From contig NZ_JAAOEN010000001.1 of assembly GCF_011320225.1 (NCBI RefSeq), positions 601,652-665,651 of the forward strand: DNA of 64,000 nt, given 5' to 3'. The stretch is from Phytoactinopolyspora limicola. Its GTDB lineage: Bacteria > Actinomycetota > Actinomycetes > Jiangellales > Jiangellaceae. The notes under the pieces are model-generated. The model did no database searches and was not told the DNA's origin. It saw nothing but the letters and a program-made list of their open reading frames with translations. How positions within the stretch are numbered: position 1 is the first letter of the stretch; each line of letters begins with the position of its first letter. Below, in pieces: positions 1-8,085 of the stretch. Made by a program: the position numbers and the translations under genes.

Positions 1-1085
1 ATCGCTGCGGAGACCATGGCGATCTGTAGCGGAGTGGCCGTGACGTCGAACTGGCCGATCGCCGACAGGACCGTTTGCGGTGCATCCGGATCATCGGGGA
101 ACCGACTGGTGGCAGCGTTCATGTCGTCTTTGGTCAGCGGGCGTGAGTTGAACCCGAACCGCTCGGCTTGGTCACGAAGTGCGTCGTCGCCCAACTCCGC
201 ACCTATGTCGGCGAACGCGGTGTTGCACGACATCCGCAGCGCGTTGGTGATGGTGGTCTCGTCATTGCTTCCGCAAGCCTGACCACTCTGATTCGGTAGC
301 GTCCGGTTGGTCAACGGCAACGGATACTCCGCCCCGCCGAACACCACCGAATCCGGCTCGTACTCTCCGGACTCCAAGGCCGCCGCCGCGGTGACCAGCT
401 TGAAGACCGAACCCGGGGGCAATGTTTCGGCGATGGCGCGGTTGTCAGCCGGCTTGTCGGGATCCGCTGGGATGTCGTTCTCCGGATCGCCATGGATCTC
501 GATCCACGCCTCGCGCTGCTCTCTGATGGAGTGACTGGCCAGCGGGTTGGGGTCGTACGAAGGTTTGGTGACCATCGCCAGGATCGCCCCGGTCCGTACG
601 TCAAGCGCAACCACCGCACCCTTGTTGTTGCCGAGCGTGTCCCACGCTGCCTGCTGTGCGGCCGGGTTGATGGTCAGTTTGACCGCACCACCCTTAGGCT
701 CCTCCCCTGTCACCAGGTCGATCAGCCGCCGCACGAACAGGCGATCATCCTCGCCGGACAAGATGTCGTTTTGTGCGCGTTCGATCGCCGATCGGTGATA
801 CAGGTAGGAGTAGTGCCCGGTCAGCGGCGCATACAGCGCCCCTTCCGGATACTCGCGCCGGAACTTGAAGTCGCCATCCACCTCGCGAGACACCGCTACC
901 GGGGTGTCGTCGGCCAGCAGGATAGGGCCACGCTCACGCGCGTACTCGGCGATGGTGACCCGGCGGTTGTCGCCGCGGGCGTTCAACTCGTCTGCCCAGA
1001 AGGCCTGTATATAGGTGATGTTCACCAGGAGTGCGAGCACCAGAAGCAGGCAACCCGCCGACACCCGCCGGATCGGGGAGTTCAT
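1..1085 (-). CDS. pbpA: Class B penicillin-binding protein PbpA (3' end cut by window start)
   Basis: Peptidoglycan transpeptidase that pairs with the RodA/FtsW glycosyltransferase encoded just upstream. The first codon is ATG at 1085-1083, overlapping the rodA stop by 4 bases (ATGA). About 361 codons are present; the rest lies beyond base 1. An N-terminal membrane anchor (CLLLVLALLVNITYIQA) is followed by a dimerisation region and the start of the transpeptidase domain. The acyl-enzyme SxxK motif is Ser-Val-Phe-Lys at about residue 226, in the context LPPGSVFKLVTA, and the SxN motif reads Ser-Cys-Asn about 60 residues later. The KTG motif would be outside the window. Gene order fhaA-fhaB-pstP-rodA-pbpA is the standard actinobacterial arrangement, normally followed by pknA and pknB. 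Confidence 0.95.
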   Translation of the reverse strand, partial: MNSPIRRVSAGCLLLVLALLVNITYIQAFWADELNARGDNRRVTIAEYARERGPILLADDTPVAVSREVDGDFKFRREYPEGALYAPLTGHYSYLYHRSAIERAQNDILSGEDDRLFVRRLIDLVTGEEPKGGAVKLTINPAAQQAAWDTLGNNKGAVVALDVRTGAILAMVTKPSYDPNPLASHSIREQREAWIEIHGDPENDIPADPDKPADNRAIAETLPPGSVFKLVTAAAALESGEYEPDSVVFGGAEYPLPLTNRTLPNQSGQACGSNDETTITNALRMSCNTAFADIGAELGDDALRDQAERFGFNSRPLTKDDMNAATSRFPDDPDAPQTVLSAIGQFDVTATPLQIAMVSAA

Positions 1086-2473
1086 CGGAGCCTCACCACC
1101 TGGGTGACGGCATCGTCCGAATATGACGGCGCCTCCGTCGGCGCTGGGCGCCGGGCCGCATCGGACAGCCGGATCAATAACGCAACCAAGACCCAGTTCA
1201 TTATCAACGAGGATCCACCAAGCGCGAGGAATGGGGTGGTGAGCCCAGACATCGGGATCAGCTTGGTGACTCCGCCGAGGACGACGAACACCTGCAACAT
1301 CAACGACGAGGCCAGACCGGCCGCCAGCAGCTTGCCGAAGGGGTCGCGCAAAACCAGAGCCGACCGCAAACCACGCGAGACGAGTAGCGCGTACAACAAG
1401 ATGATGGCCGTCAGGCCAGCCAGTCCGAGCTCCTCACCCAGCGCGGCGCCAATGAAGTCGCTTTCGGCGATGGGGATCATGTCTGGATAACCCTGCCCAA
1501 GACCGGTACCGATGGTCCCGCCGTAGGCCAACCCAAACAGCGCCTGGGCAATCTGATTGGTGGGGTCGTCGAAGGGGTTGAGCCAGAGATCGAACCGCGG
1601 CCGCACCTGCGACACCAGCTGGTACGCCGCCCACGCACCACCGAGCATCATCAGCAAGCCGAGAATGATCCACGAGATCCGCTCGGTCGCGATGTAGATC
1701 AACAGAACGAAACTGCCGAACAGCAGAACCGACGGTCCCATATCGTTCTGCACGGTCAAGATGCCGAGCGCGGTCAACCAAACAATCAAGATCGGCCCGA
1801 GATCACGTGCCCGCGGCAGGTCGACTCCGATGAACCGCCGTCCGGCCAGCGCTAACGCATCGCGGCTCTGTACCAGGAAACCGGCGAAAGCAATGATCAA
1901 CACGATCTTGGCGGCCTCGTTCGGCTGGAAGCTCATCCCGCCGATACGGATCCAAATCTGCGCACCCCGGATGTCGTGCCCGATCACCGGCATCAGCGGC
2001 AGGACCAACAGGACCAGCCCGGTCAGCCCGGCCAAATACGGGTAGCGGGCAAGGATACGGTGGTCACGAACGAAGAAGAGCACAACGATGAACAACGCCG
2101 CACCCAACAGCATCCAGGTCAGCTGAACATTGGCGCGCGCCGCCTCGTCGGCGATGTCCAACCGGTGGAGCATCGCCAAACCCAGCCCACACAACGTCAC
2201 CACGATCGGCAATATCACCGGGTCCGCGTAGGGCGCCCGGATCCGGATCACGATGTGCGCCAACCCCGCCACCGCCGCGAACGTACCCATGTACGCCAAG
2301 GCATCGGGGGGTACCTCACCGAGCGCGCCCAGGTCGACATTGATGTAAGCGAACGTGGAAATACCCACGGCGAAGACGAGCAGGATCAGCTCGGTTCCAC
2401 GGCCCCGGCGAGGCACCACAGGGTCGTCATTGGACGGCTGATCGAGGCGCAGCCGGTTCTGATCGAGACTCAC
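1082..2473 (-). CDS. rodA: FtsW/RodA/SpoVE-family peptidoglycan glycosyltransferase
   Basis: 463-residue polytopic membrane protein of the SEDS family, which polymerises lipid II glycan strands with its partner class B PBP. The sequence is a series of hydrophobic segments, with the family-typical conserved region around GTIGTGLGQGYPDMIPIAES and EELGLAG near the C-terminal half. The GTG start at 2473 is preceded by a good ribosome binding site (GGAGGG, about 5 bases away). The stop overlaps pbpA by 4 bases, so the two are translationally coupled. Unusually, the gap to pstP upstream is filled by a tandem repeat instead of the usual short spacer or overlap, which could alter read-through or mRNA stability. 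Confidence 0.95.
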   Translation of the reverse strand: MSLDQNRLRLDQPSNDDPVVPRRGRGTELILLVFAVGISTFAYINVDLGALGEVPPDALAYMGTFAAVAGLAHIVIRIRAPYADPVILPIVVTLCGLGLAMLHRLDIADEAARANVQLTWMLLGAALFIVVLFFVRDHRILARYPYLAGLTGLVLLVLPLMPVIGHDIRGAQIWIRIGGMSFQPNEAAKIVLIIAFAGFLVQSRDALALAGRRFIGVDLPRARDLGPILIVWLTALGILTVQNDMGPSVLLFGSFVLLIYIATERISWIILGLLMMLGGAWAAYQLVSQVRPRFDLWLNPFDDPTNQIAQALFGLAYGGTIGTGLGQGYPDMIPIAESDFIGAALGEELGLAGLTAIILLYALLVSRGLRSALVLRDPFGKLLAAGLASSLMLQVFVVLGGVTKLIPMSGLTTPFLALGGSSLIMNWVLVALLIRLSDAARRPAPTEAPSYSDDAVTQVVRLR

Positions 2474-2489
2474 CGGCCCTCCGATCGGG

Positions 2490-2826
2490 CTTCGTCGCGC
2501 CGACCACTACGCTCACTCGTCGCTGCGCCCTTCACCAGTTGTGTTGTTCGGGCTTCGGTCCTCGTTTGCTGCGTGGGCGGTGCTCCTTCGTCGCGCCGAC
2601 CACTACGCTCACTCGTCGCTGCGCCCTTCACCAGTTGTGTTGTTCGGGCTTCGGTCCTCGTTTGCTGCGTGGGCGGTGCTCCTTCGTCGCGCCGACCACT
2701 ACGCTCACTCGTCGCTGCGCCCTTCACCAGTTGTGTTGTTCGGGCTTCGGTCCTCGTTTGCTGCGTGGGCGGTGCTCCTTCGTCGCGCCGACCACTACGC
2801 TCACTCGTCGCTGCGCCCTTCACCAG
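2490..2826. repeat. Perfect 96-bp tandem repeat, 3.5 copies
   Basis: Units begin at about 2491, 2587, 2683 and 2779 (last one partial), giving an exact 96-base period. The full copies look identical base for base. The array fills almost all of the pstP-rodA gap, and its pstP-proximal end contains the pstP stop codon (2820-2822). Because 96 is a multiple of 3, one minus-strand frame stays open as a 32-residue peptide repeat, but no start or ribosome site supports translation. There are no unique spacers, so this is not a CRISPR. Function unknown; a species-specific minisatellite is the simplest reading. Confidence 0.95.
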
Positions 2827-4367
2827 ACCCCCGTGCAATCGAGATCCGTGTCCGCCGGGAGCCAGCCCCCAGGATCGGCCTGCCCAGCTTGGGGTTCGTC
2901 GTCGCTGGCGTCGTCGTCCGGTTCGTCGCCCTCGTCGCTTGGCCCGCCGTCGTCGCCTGCGCCACCGGGTGCAACCGTAACCTCCGGCGACGGGTCGGGC
3001 GAGGCGTCCGGAGTGGCGGTGGCGTCGGTGTCGTCAGGTGCATCGGTGCCGGTCTCGTCGTCTTCGCCGTCGTCCTCGTCCTCGTCGGTATCAGTGTCGG
3101 CGTCGGCGTCGGCGTCACGCGAGCGTCGGGTCTCGTAGGCGTTGCACGCATCCCGCCGCAGCGAGTTGACGATGTACGCGGCGTCGTCGACGTTGCTGGC
3201 GGGGATGGTGCTCTCCACCCGGTCCCGCTGGAGAACCGGAAGTGCGTCCACCGGCAGCCCGCCGGGCACCTCGTGCAACTCGGACAGGCGGATCGGGCCG
3301 ATCTCCTGACTGACGCCCTGGAAGATGGCCACCTCGCCGTCGCTCTGCCCGACGTAGTACTGCGAGCGCACCCATTGGTCGGCGATGTTCAACCCCACCC
3401 AGCCGAGGAGGACGACCGCCACCAGCAACACCACTGGGCGTACCCACCGATACCTTCGGGGCGAGCGCAACGCGTAGCGCATCGCCTCCAGGTCTTCCGG
3501 GTCGTGCGAATCGTCGTCACCACCGAGCAGCGCCCGTAGCGCCGCCGGGCGTCGTCGAGTGGGTCGCTCGGGGGCAGTCGGGGGGTCGCCGGCCGCCGCG
3601 CCGACCAGGAAAGCCTCGGCGGTGTCGTCAGGGCTTCGGACGTGATCGGTCTCCCGCACGTCGGCGACGATCAAGGTGACGTTGTCAGGTGCCCCACCCG
3701 CGAGTGCGAGGCGGACGAGCTCGTCGGCGACGTCGTCGAGGCCTTCGATGGACCCGAGTGTTTCGGCCAGAGTGGAATCCGAGACCACGCCGGACAGCCC
3801 GTCACTGCACACCAGCAGCCGGTCACCGGGCCTGACCTCGACGATGAGGAGATCTGGGTCGACCTGTGTCTGGCCCTGCAGAGCTTTGAGGATCAGCGAC
3901 CGTGCGGGATGGACGCTGGCTTCGTCGAGGGTGATGCGGCCTTCGTCCACCAACGACTGGACGAACGTGTGATCGTGTGACAGTTGATCGATGGCACCGT
4001 CGCGCAGCAGGTAGGCACGCGAGTCTCCGATATGTGCCATGCCCAGGGCGGTGCCGGTCCAGAACAGCGCGGTCACCGTGGTTCCCATACCTTCACGGGA
4101 TGGGTCGTCCGAGATGAGCTGGCGGATCCGGCTGTTCGCCGCCGTGATGGCAGCCGACATGGCATCGAGTGGTTCTTCTTGTGTCGGCCCGAGCTCGACC
4201 GCCACGAGTTCTTCGATAGCCGCCCGGCTGGCGACCTCACCGGCTGCGTGTCCTCCCATGCCGTCGGCGACGGCAAGCAGGTGCGGACCGGCATAACCGG
4301 AGTCTTCGTTGCCCTCACGGATCAAGCCCACGTGCGACCGGGCAACGTAGTGCAACGTCAACGGCAT
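2820..4367 (-). CDS. pstP: PP2C-family Ser/Thr protein phosphatase PstP
   Basis: 515 residues. The N-terminal 240 or so residues form a cytoplasmic metal-dependent PP2C domain: REGNEDS (metal-binding Asp about 22), ADGMGGHAAGE (Asp about 35), SDGLSG and GGAPDNVTLI. A juxtamembrane linker leads to one transmembrane helix (about residues 308-330, RPVVLLVAVVLLGWVGLNIA) and an extracytoplasmic tail. The tail carries an Asp/Glu/Thr-rich low-complexity stretch before the C-terminus, which is longer and more acidic than usual. In actinobacteria PstP dephosphorylates the PknA/PknB kinases and FHA-domain partners, consistent with the flanking fhaB and rodA. The ATG start is at 4367, 6 bases after the fhaB stop. 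Confidence 0.95.
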   Translation of the reverse strand: MPLTLHYVARSHVGLIREGNEDSGYAGPHLLAVADGMGGHAAGEVASRAAIEELVAVELGPTQEEPLDAMSAAITAANSRIRQLISDDPSREGMGTTVTALFWTGTALGMAHIGDSRAYLLRDGAIDQLSHDHTFVQSLVDEGRITLDEASVHPARSLILKALQGQTQVDPDLLIVEVRPGDRLLVCSDGLSGVVSDSTLAETLGSIEGLDDVADELVRLALAGGAPDNVTLIVADVRETDHVRSPDDTAEAFLVGAAAGDPPTAPERPTRRRPAALRALLGGDDDSHDPEDLEAMRYALRSPRRYRWVRPVVLLVAVVLLGWVGLNIADQWVRSQYYVGQSDGEVAIFQGVSQEIGPIRLSELHEVPGGLPVDALPVLQRDRVESTIPASNVDDAAYIVNSLRRDACNAYETRRSRDADADADTDTDEDEDDGEDDETGTDAPDDTDATATPDASPDPSPEVTVAPGGAGDDGGPSDEGDEPDDDASDDEPQAGQADPGGWLPADTDLDCTGVW

Positions 4368-4373
4368 CTGTGC

Positions 4374-4841
4374 CTACTTCCGCAGCTCGACGACGGTCTT
4401 ACCGAGCCGGAACCTGCTCTTGACGCTGACCGGCGTGCTGCGGGTGAGCCGGTCGTTGCCGACGTAGGTGCCGTTGGTGGACCCAAGGTCCTCCACGTAC
4501 CACTGCCCCTCGTGAAAGCGCAGGCGCGCATGCTGGGTCGAGATGTACTCGTCCGCCAGCGGCATCGTGCAGTCATCACCTCTGCCGAACGTGACCGGGG
4601 CACCCTCCAAGGGGACGGTGCGGCCGGTGTCGGGTCCTTCGATGATCACGGCTCGAGCTGGGAACCCCTTGCCATTACGTGGCTGCTTGGCCTGACGTGC
4701 GGCTTCCCGGGACGGCTTCGGAGGCTTCGGTGGGCGGACCCCGAAGAGGTCAGCGCGCATGGCCGAGGTGACCGACAGCACAAGAAGCCAGAGCACGGCG
4801 AGGAAGCCGAGCTTGATCACCGTCAGGGTCAGCTCAGACAC
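4374..4841 (-). CDS. fhaB: FHA-domain protein FhaB (FipA-like)
   Basis: 155 residues with a GTG start. An N-terminal membrane segment (LTVIKLGFLAVLWLLVLSV) is followed by a short basic and proline-rich linker (RPPKPPKPS) and a C-terminal forkhead-associated domain. That domain has the phosphothreonine-binding signature: FGRG, STQHARL and the DLGSTNGTYV loop. FHA domains read pThr marks made by PknA/PknB. FhaB links kinase signalling to the division machinery in mycobacteria. It lies 3 bases from fhaA and 6 from pstP, so it is clearly co-transcribed. Confidence 0.93.
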   Translation of the reverse strand: MSELTLTVIKLGFLAVLWLLVLSVTSAMRADLFGVRPPKPPKPSREAARQAKQPRNGKGFPARAVIIEGPDTGRTVPLEGAPVTFGRGDDCTMPLADEYISTQHARLRFHEGQWYVEDLGSTNGTYVGNDRLTRSTPVSVKSRFRLGKTVVELRK

Positions 4842-4844
4842 CCC

Positions 4845-5555
4845 TCACCTCCGCCGGTAGACATGGACGACCGTGGAACCCAGCGTGATCTGCGAGCCGT
4901 CGGTGACCGGGGCTTGCGGAACGCGTGCGCCATCGATCACCGTACCGTTCGTGGAGCCGAGATCCACGGCCACCAACTGCGTTTCCGCCCCGGATTGGCG
5001 CACACGTATCTCGACATGCCGCCGTGATATGCCGGGATCGTCGATGCGGATGTCGGACTCGCTGCCCCGGCCGAGCACTACACCGGGCGCGACGATCGGG
5101 TGCTGAGTGCCGTTGATCACCAGGTATCCGGCCGATTGGGTCTCGGTGGTGGGTGAAGGAGAGTATGCCGGCGCGCGGTCGACACCGGCCCGTACCTGAC
5201 TGCGGACCCGGAAGTCTCCGGTTCGGAGATCCTCGTGTCGCTCGAACGCGACGCTGACTGGCCCGGTGAAGGCGTAGTGCTGCAGTTCGGCGTGTTCGCT
5301 CGCGAGTTGGACGAGTACGGTACTGAGTGTGGCGGTGTAAGGGCCTAGGCGATCATGGTCGCTTGGGCCCAACTCGACCACGAAGGAGTTCGGCACGAGC
5401 GAACGCTGCCGGGAGACGATCTGCGCGTTGTTGTCGATCTCGCGCTGAATAGCAGCGGCGATCTCGACAGGCTGGACCTCCGACCTGAATGCCCTGGTGA
5501 ACGCACCCTGGACGAGACTCTCGAGCCGTCGCTCGAATCGCTGCAGGACGCCCAT
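4845..5555 (-). CDS. fhaA: FHA-domain protein FhaA with N-terminal DUF3662
   Basis: 236 residues from the ATG at 5555. This start is chosen over longer in-frame options because of the textbook Shine-Dalgarno AAGGAGG 6 bases upstream and because the family normally begins MGVLQRFERRLE. An N-terminal DUF3662 domain (about residues 1-120) precedes a variable linker and a C-terminal FHA domain (about 150-236) with LGRGSES, ISRRHVEIR and DLGSTNGTVIDG. In mycobacteria FhaA binds phosphorylated MviN and regulates peptidoglycan precursor flipping. It is the first gene of the minus-strand operon running to pbpA. Confidence 0.94.
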   Translation of the reverse strand: MGVLQRFERRLESLVQGAFTRAFRSEVQPVEIAAAIQREIDNNAQIVSRQRSLVPNSFVVELGPSDHDRLGPYTATLSTVLVQLASEHAELQHYAFTGPVSVAFERHEDLRTGDFRVRSQVRAGVDRAPAYSPSPTTETQSAGYLVINGTQHPIVAPGVVLGRGSESDIRIDDPGISRRHVEIRVRQSGAETQLVAVDLGSTNGTVIDGARVPQAPVTDGSQITLGSTVVHVYRRR

Positions 5556-5903
5556 GGCCACCTCCTTCCCCTCATGAATTCCGAGCCACCGGTGCCCGGC
5601 CGATCCCAGGGTGCCGGTTGACTCAGTCTCCGATCGTAGCTGTGTTCGGCACGTCGATGCGGCCATGGCATCGTGTTGCGGTGGGCGGGCGTGGAGAACC
5701 GGCGTCGGCACCGCGGATGGCCCGGCTGTTTATTGTGCTCCTCGCAGTATGGGGCCAGCGCACCGGGGGAGTCGATGACGACGGCACTCGGCCCAGGGAA
5801 GCCGAGTTGAGCGGCCGTCCGTCCGGACGTTCATGCAGGCCCCGCATGCGTGTTAGACTTCTTTGCCGCAGGCCATCCAGCTAGTTGAGGTGGCATTTGC
5901 AGC
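5556..5903. other. Intergenic region between fhaA and tRNA-Leu
   Basis: 348 bases between divergent genes. No protein-coding signal was found. It must hold the minus-strand promoter of the fhaA operon and the plus-strand promoter of the tRNA. A plausible tRNA -10 box is TAGACT near 5853, about 45 bases upstream of the mature tRNA; its -35 box is not convincing. A short GTCCGGAC palindrome lies at 5821-5828. Confidence 0.4.
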
Positions 5904-5990
5904 GCGCGGGTGGCGGAATAGGCAGACGCGCACGGTTCAGGTCCGTGTGTCCGAAAGGACGTGGGGGTTCAACTCCCCCCTCGCGCACCA
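5904..5990 (+). tRNA. tRNA-Leu, anticodon CAG
   Basis: 87 bases including an encoded 3' CCA. The acceptor stem GCGCGGG pairs with CTCGCGC, and the discriminator is A. The anticodon stem CACGG/CCGTG (5931-5935/5943-5947) encloses a TTCAGGT loop with anticodon CAG at 5938-5940. A long variable arm (GTCC GAAA GGAC) marks a class II tRNA, and the T loop is GTTCAAC. It reads CUG, the dominant leucine codon in this high-GC genome. Confidence 0.97.
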
Positions 5991-6004
5991 CGAGGTGAAC
6001 GAAG

Positions 6005-6043
6005 AACTCCCGGTCAGACAGGTCTGACCGGGAGTTTCGTTTT
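6005..6043 (+). terminator. Intrinsic terminator after tRNA-Leu
   Basis: A 15-bp perfect inverted repeat (6005-6019 with 6022-6036) is followed by TTTCGTTTT. It begins 15 bases after the tRNA CCA end, so it should terminate the tRNA transcript before the adjoining palindromic element. Confidence 0.9.
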
Positions 6044-6056
6044 GCGCCGCCCCCGG

Positions 6057-6665
6057 TTGTGCACCTGATCTCCGTTTTGTCACCTGATCTTCTTTGTGGC
6101 GACGATCAGATGCACGGAGGCGACGACGCTGCTGGTCAGCGCGGTGGGTGCTGCATCTGATCTCGTCTCATGACGTGGACGGTGGGCGATCAGATGCACG
6201 ACAACCGCTTTCAGGAGCGCATCATGCATCTGATCGTCCAGCACGCCGGGCGATTCTTGCCCCGCGCGGTCCGACGTGCGCTTGGGGCCACACGCAGTGC
6301 ATCCGGACAGGACATACATCCAGGTAGGACGAACACCCAGGCCGGGCGTACGCCGCGGTGGCTCCGCACCCCGTCGGGGCCTACAACCACACCGGGCCGC
6401 ACCCCGGATGGGTCTACCGCGGCACGTGGCCGCACCTCGGTTGGGGTGTGTCCCGCAACGACGCGGTCGACGCCAAACGGGGCCGACGATCAGATGCACT
6501 ACCCACCGATACACCCCGGTTCGTGCATCTGATCGCCCACCGTCCACGTCATGAGACGAGATCAGATGCAGCACCCACCGCGCTGACCAGCAGCGTCGTC
6601 GCCTCCGTGCATCTGATCGTCGCCACAAAGAAGATCAGGTGACAAAACGGAGATCAGGTGCACAA
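6057..6665. repeat. Large palindromic element, copy A
   Basis: The outer arms 6057-6201 and 6521-6665 are 145-base inverted repeats with no mismatch that I can find. Twelve copies of a motif of the form GATCAGATGC or GATCAGGTG occur in alternating orientation (starts about 6062, 6081, 6104, 6153, 6188, 6226, 6488, 6523, 6560, 6607, 6633, 6652). The fourth and its mirror (6226 and 6488) form a nested inner pair. The central 6240-6480 is GC-rich with loosely repeated CACCC/GGGTG phrases. Open frames run through it on both strands but mirror each other and look non-coding. The ends match copy B at 52280-52885. It lies between tRNA-Leu and a minus-strand methyltransferase. No transposase and no target-site duplication were seen. 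Confidence 0.9.
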
Positions 6666-6743
6666 TCGGGGTGGTTTCCGCGGCCTCTTAGGCTGCCCGC
6701 CGCTCGTTCAGGACCTGTCCTTTGGCTTGGCTGCCCGCGCGAC

Positions 6744-7808
6744 TTATGGTTTGGCCTCCAAAATCAGGTTGAGAGGCGTCTCGGCAACCCTGCGGAAGCG
6801 TGAGTAACCGGCCTCGTCGAACACCGCGCGAAGCCGCGCCTCCCCCGCCTGAGGGCCGAGCCCGAGGCCGACCTCTTGCGACAGCGAGTTAGGTGTACAC
6901 ACCGTTGCCCCCGCGGTGTAGCCGAGTGCCGCCAACGGGTTCTCCGTCATGTTCGCCGCGCGGTCGTCGAGGGCGAAGGGTTCAACCAGCAGAACACTGC
7001 CCTCAGGGCTCAGCCTCTGTCGTGCGTATCTGGCGATGCCAACGGGATCACCCATGTCGTGGAGGCAGTCGAAGAAGCAGATCAGATCGAACGTCCCGCC
7101 ATAGCTCTTGGCGTCCGCGACGGCGAAACTCGTCCGATCTGCCACGCCCGCCTCGGCGCAACGCTGGGCGGCGATCTCGATCGACGCGGCGTGAAAGTCG
7201 AAGCCATAGACGTGTGCACCTGGATAGGCCTCTGCCATCACCACACACGACGCACCATGCCCACAGCCGACGTCGGCGATCCGGCCGCCGTTGGACAGCG
7301 TGGTATGGGTCCCGTCCAGCATGGCCAACCAGGCTGGCAACTCGGCCCGGTAGCCGCCTCGGAAGAACCATTCGGTGCCTTCGAATAGGGCCGCATCGTG
7401 GTCGCTCCACGACAATCCGCCGTCGCCGCGATATGCGTCGGCCAGTTTGTCGAGGTCGCGGTAGAGAGATCCGAACGCCTGGATCGCCCGGGCCATGAAG
7501 GCGGGTGACGTGTCGTCGGCCAGCGTCAGCGCCGCTTCTGGACTCAGCTCGTAGGTGTCGGTGGTTCCGTCGTAGGTGACCAGGCCGCCGGCGGCCTGGC
7601 CGTCGATCCATTGCCGGACCAGCGTCGGGTGGCAGCCAGACCGTTTGGCTACCCCGTCGGCGGTCATCGGGCCTTGGCCCGCCATCGCCCGATACAGACC
7701 CAACTCGTCACCCAGCCAGATGGCGAAGCTGAGTACGGCGCCGGTGAGATACCCGGCCACGTGACCGCCGAACTCCTGCAACCGTTCCTCGTTCACGTCC
7801 ACAGACAT
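6744..7808 (-). CDS. Class I SAM-dependent methyltransferase with winged-helix N-domain
   Basis: 354 residues from the ATG at 7808, which has an AGGAG ribosome site; a longer upstream reading lacks one. The N-terminal region (about 1-110) resembles the winged-helix domain seen in Rv2258c-type methyltransferases. The Rossmann methyltransferase domain has an intact motif I (IADVGCGHGASC, about residue 180), an acidic residue after strand 2 (YGFDFH), and LICFFDCLHDMGDPVG. The substrate cannot be predicted. It is transcribed alone toward palindromic element A, ending 79 bases before it. Confidence 0.85.
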   Translation of the reverse strand: MSVDVNEERLQEFGGHVAGYLTGAVLSFAIWLGDELGLYRAMAGQGPMTADGVAKRSGCHPTLVRQWIDGQAAGGLVTYDGTTDTYELSPEAALTLADDTSPAFMARAIQAFGSLYRDLDKLADAYRGDGGLSWSDHDAALFEGTEWFFRGGYRAELPAWLAMLDGTHTTLSNGGRIADVGCGHGASCVVMAEAYPGAHVYGFDFHAASIEIAAQRCAEAGVADRTSFAVADAKSYGGTFDLICFFDCLHDMGDPVGIARYARQRLSPEGSVLLVEPFALDDRAANMTENPLAALGYTAGATVCTPNSLSQEVGLGLGPQAGEARLRAVFDEAGYSRFRRVAETPLNLILEAKP

Positions 7809-8039
7809 GATGCTCCTCTCGATGTGGACGGCAATTGCCACGGGAGATGCACCACGACGGTGGGCCTCGCTGATCCGCATGCCGGCTCAGCCGACCCCTC
7901 TTCGGCTATGACCGCACCCGGCGACATCCCCTTGCGGCAATGTCTCGATCACCAGTCAAGGGCAAGTCATGGTCTGGTAAAGGCGGCGTCCGACACACAT
8001 CCGCCTATCGGCTGGGGCAGCTCCGGCGGGCCAACGGCC

Positions 8040-8078
8040 GGTAGCCCCGCGACTCGGTGTGGTGGCCGCGGGGCTATC
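8040..8078 (-). terminator. Hairpin terminator downstream of the DrrAB-like operon
   Basis: TAGCCCCGCG (8042-8051) pairs perfectly with CGCGGGGCTA (8067-8076) around a 15-base loop, beginning 8 bases beyond the permease stop codon. There is no U-tract, as is common in actinobacterial terminators. The remainder of 7809-8085 should hold the methyltransferase promoter; nothing else was identified there. Confidence 0.6.
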
Positions 8079-8085
8079 TGGGGCT

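Noticed and set aside
2490-2826. Possible CRISPR array
   Set aside because: Repeats are 96 bases, contiguous and without variable spacers, and no cas genes are nearby.
2470-2838. Minus-strand open frame made of a repeated 32-residue peptide
   Set aside because: It is the 96-bp tandem array read in an open frame; no ribosome site, no family resemblance, and it overlaps the pstP end and rodA start signals.
6080-6628. Open frames through palindromic element A on both strands
   Set aside because: The predicted peptides are mirror copies created by the inverted repeat (the same N- and C-terminal peptides on both strands), lack ribosome sites and match no family.
6057-6665. Element A as an insertion sequence or classical MITE
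   Set aside because: No transposase and no target-site duplication could be seen, and the arms form nearly half of the element; mobility is therefore unproven.
6666-7808. A functional link between palindromic elements and methyltransferase genes, since both copies lie beside one
   Set aside because: The two methyltransferases are not close relatives, element A stops 79 bases short of its neighbour, and copy B also adjoins an esterase; two cases are too few.
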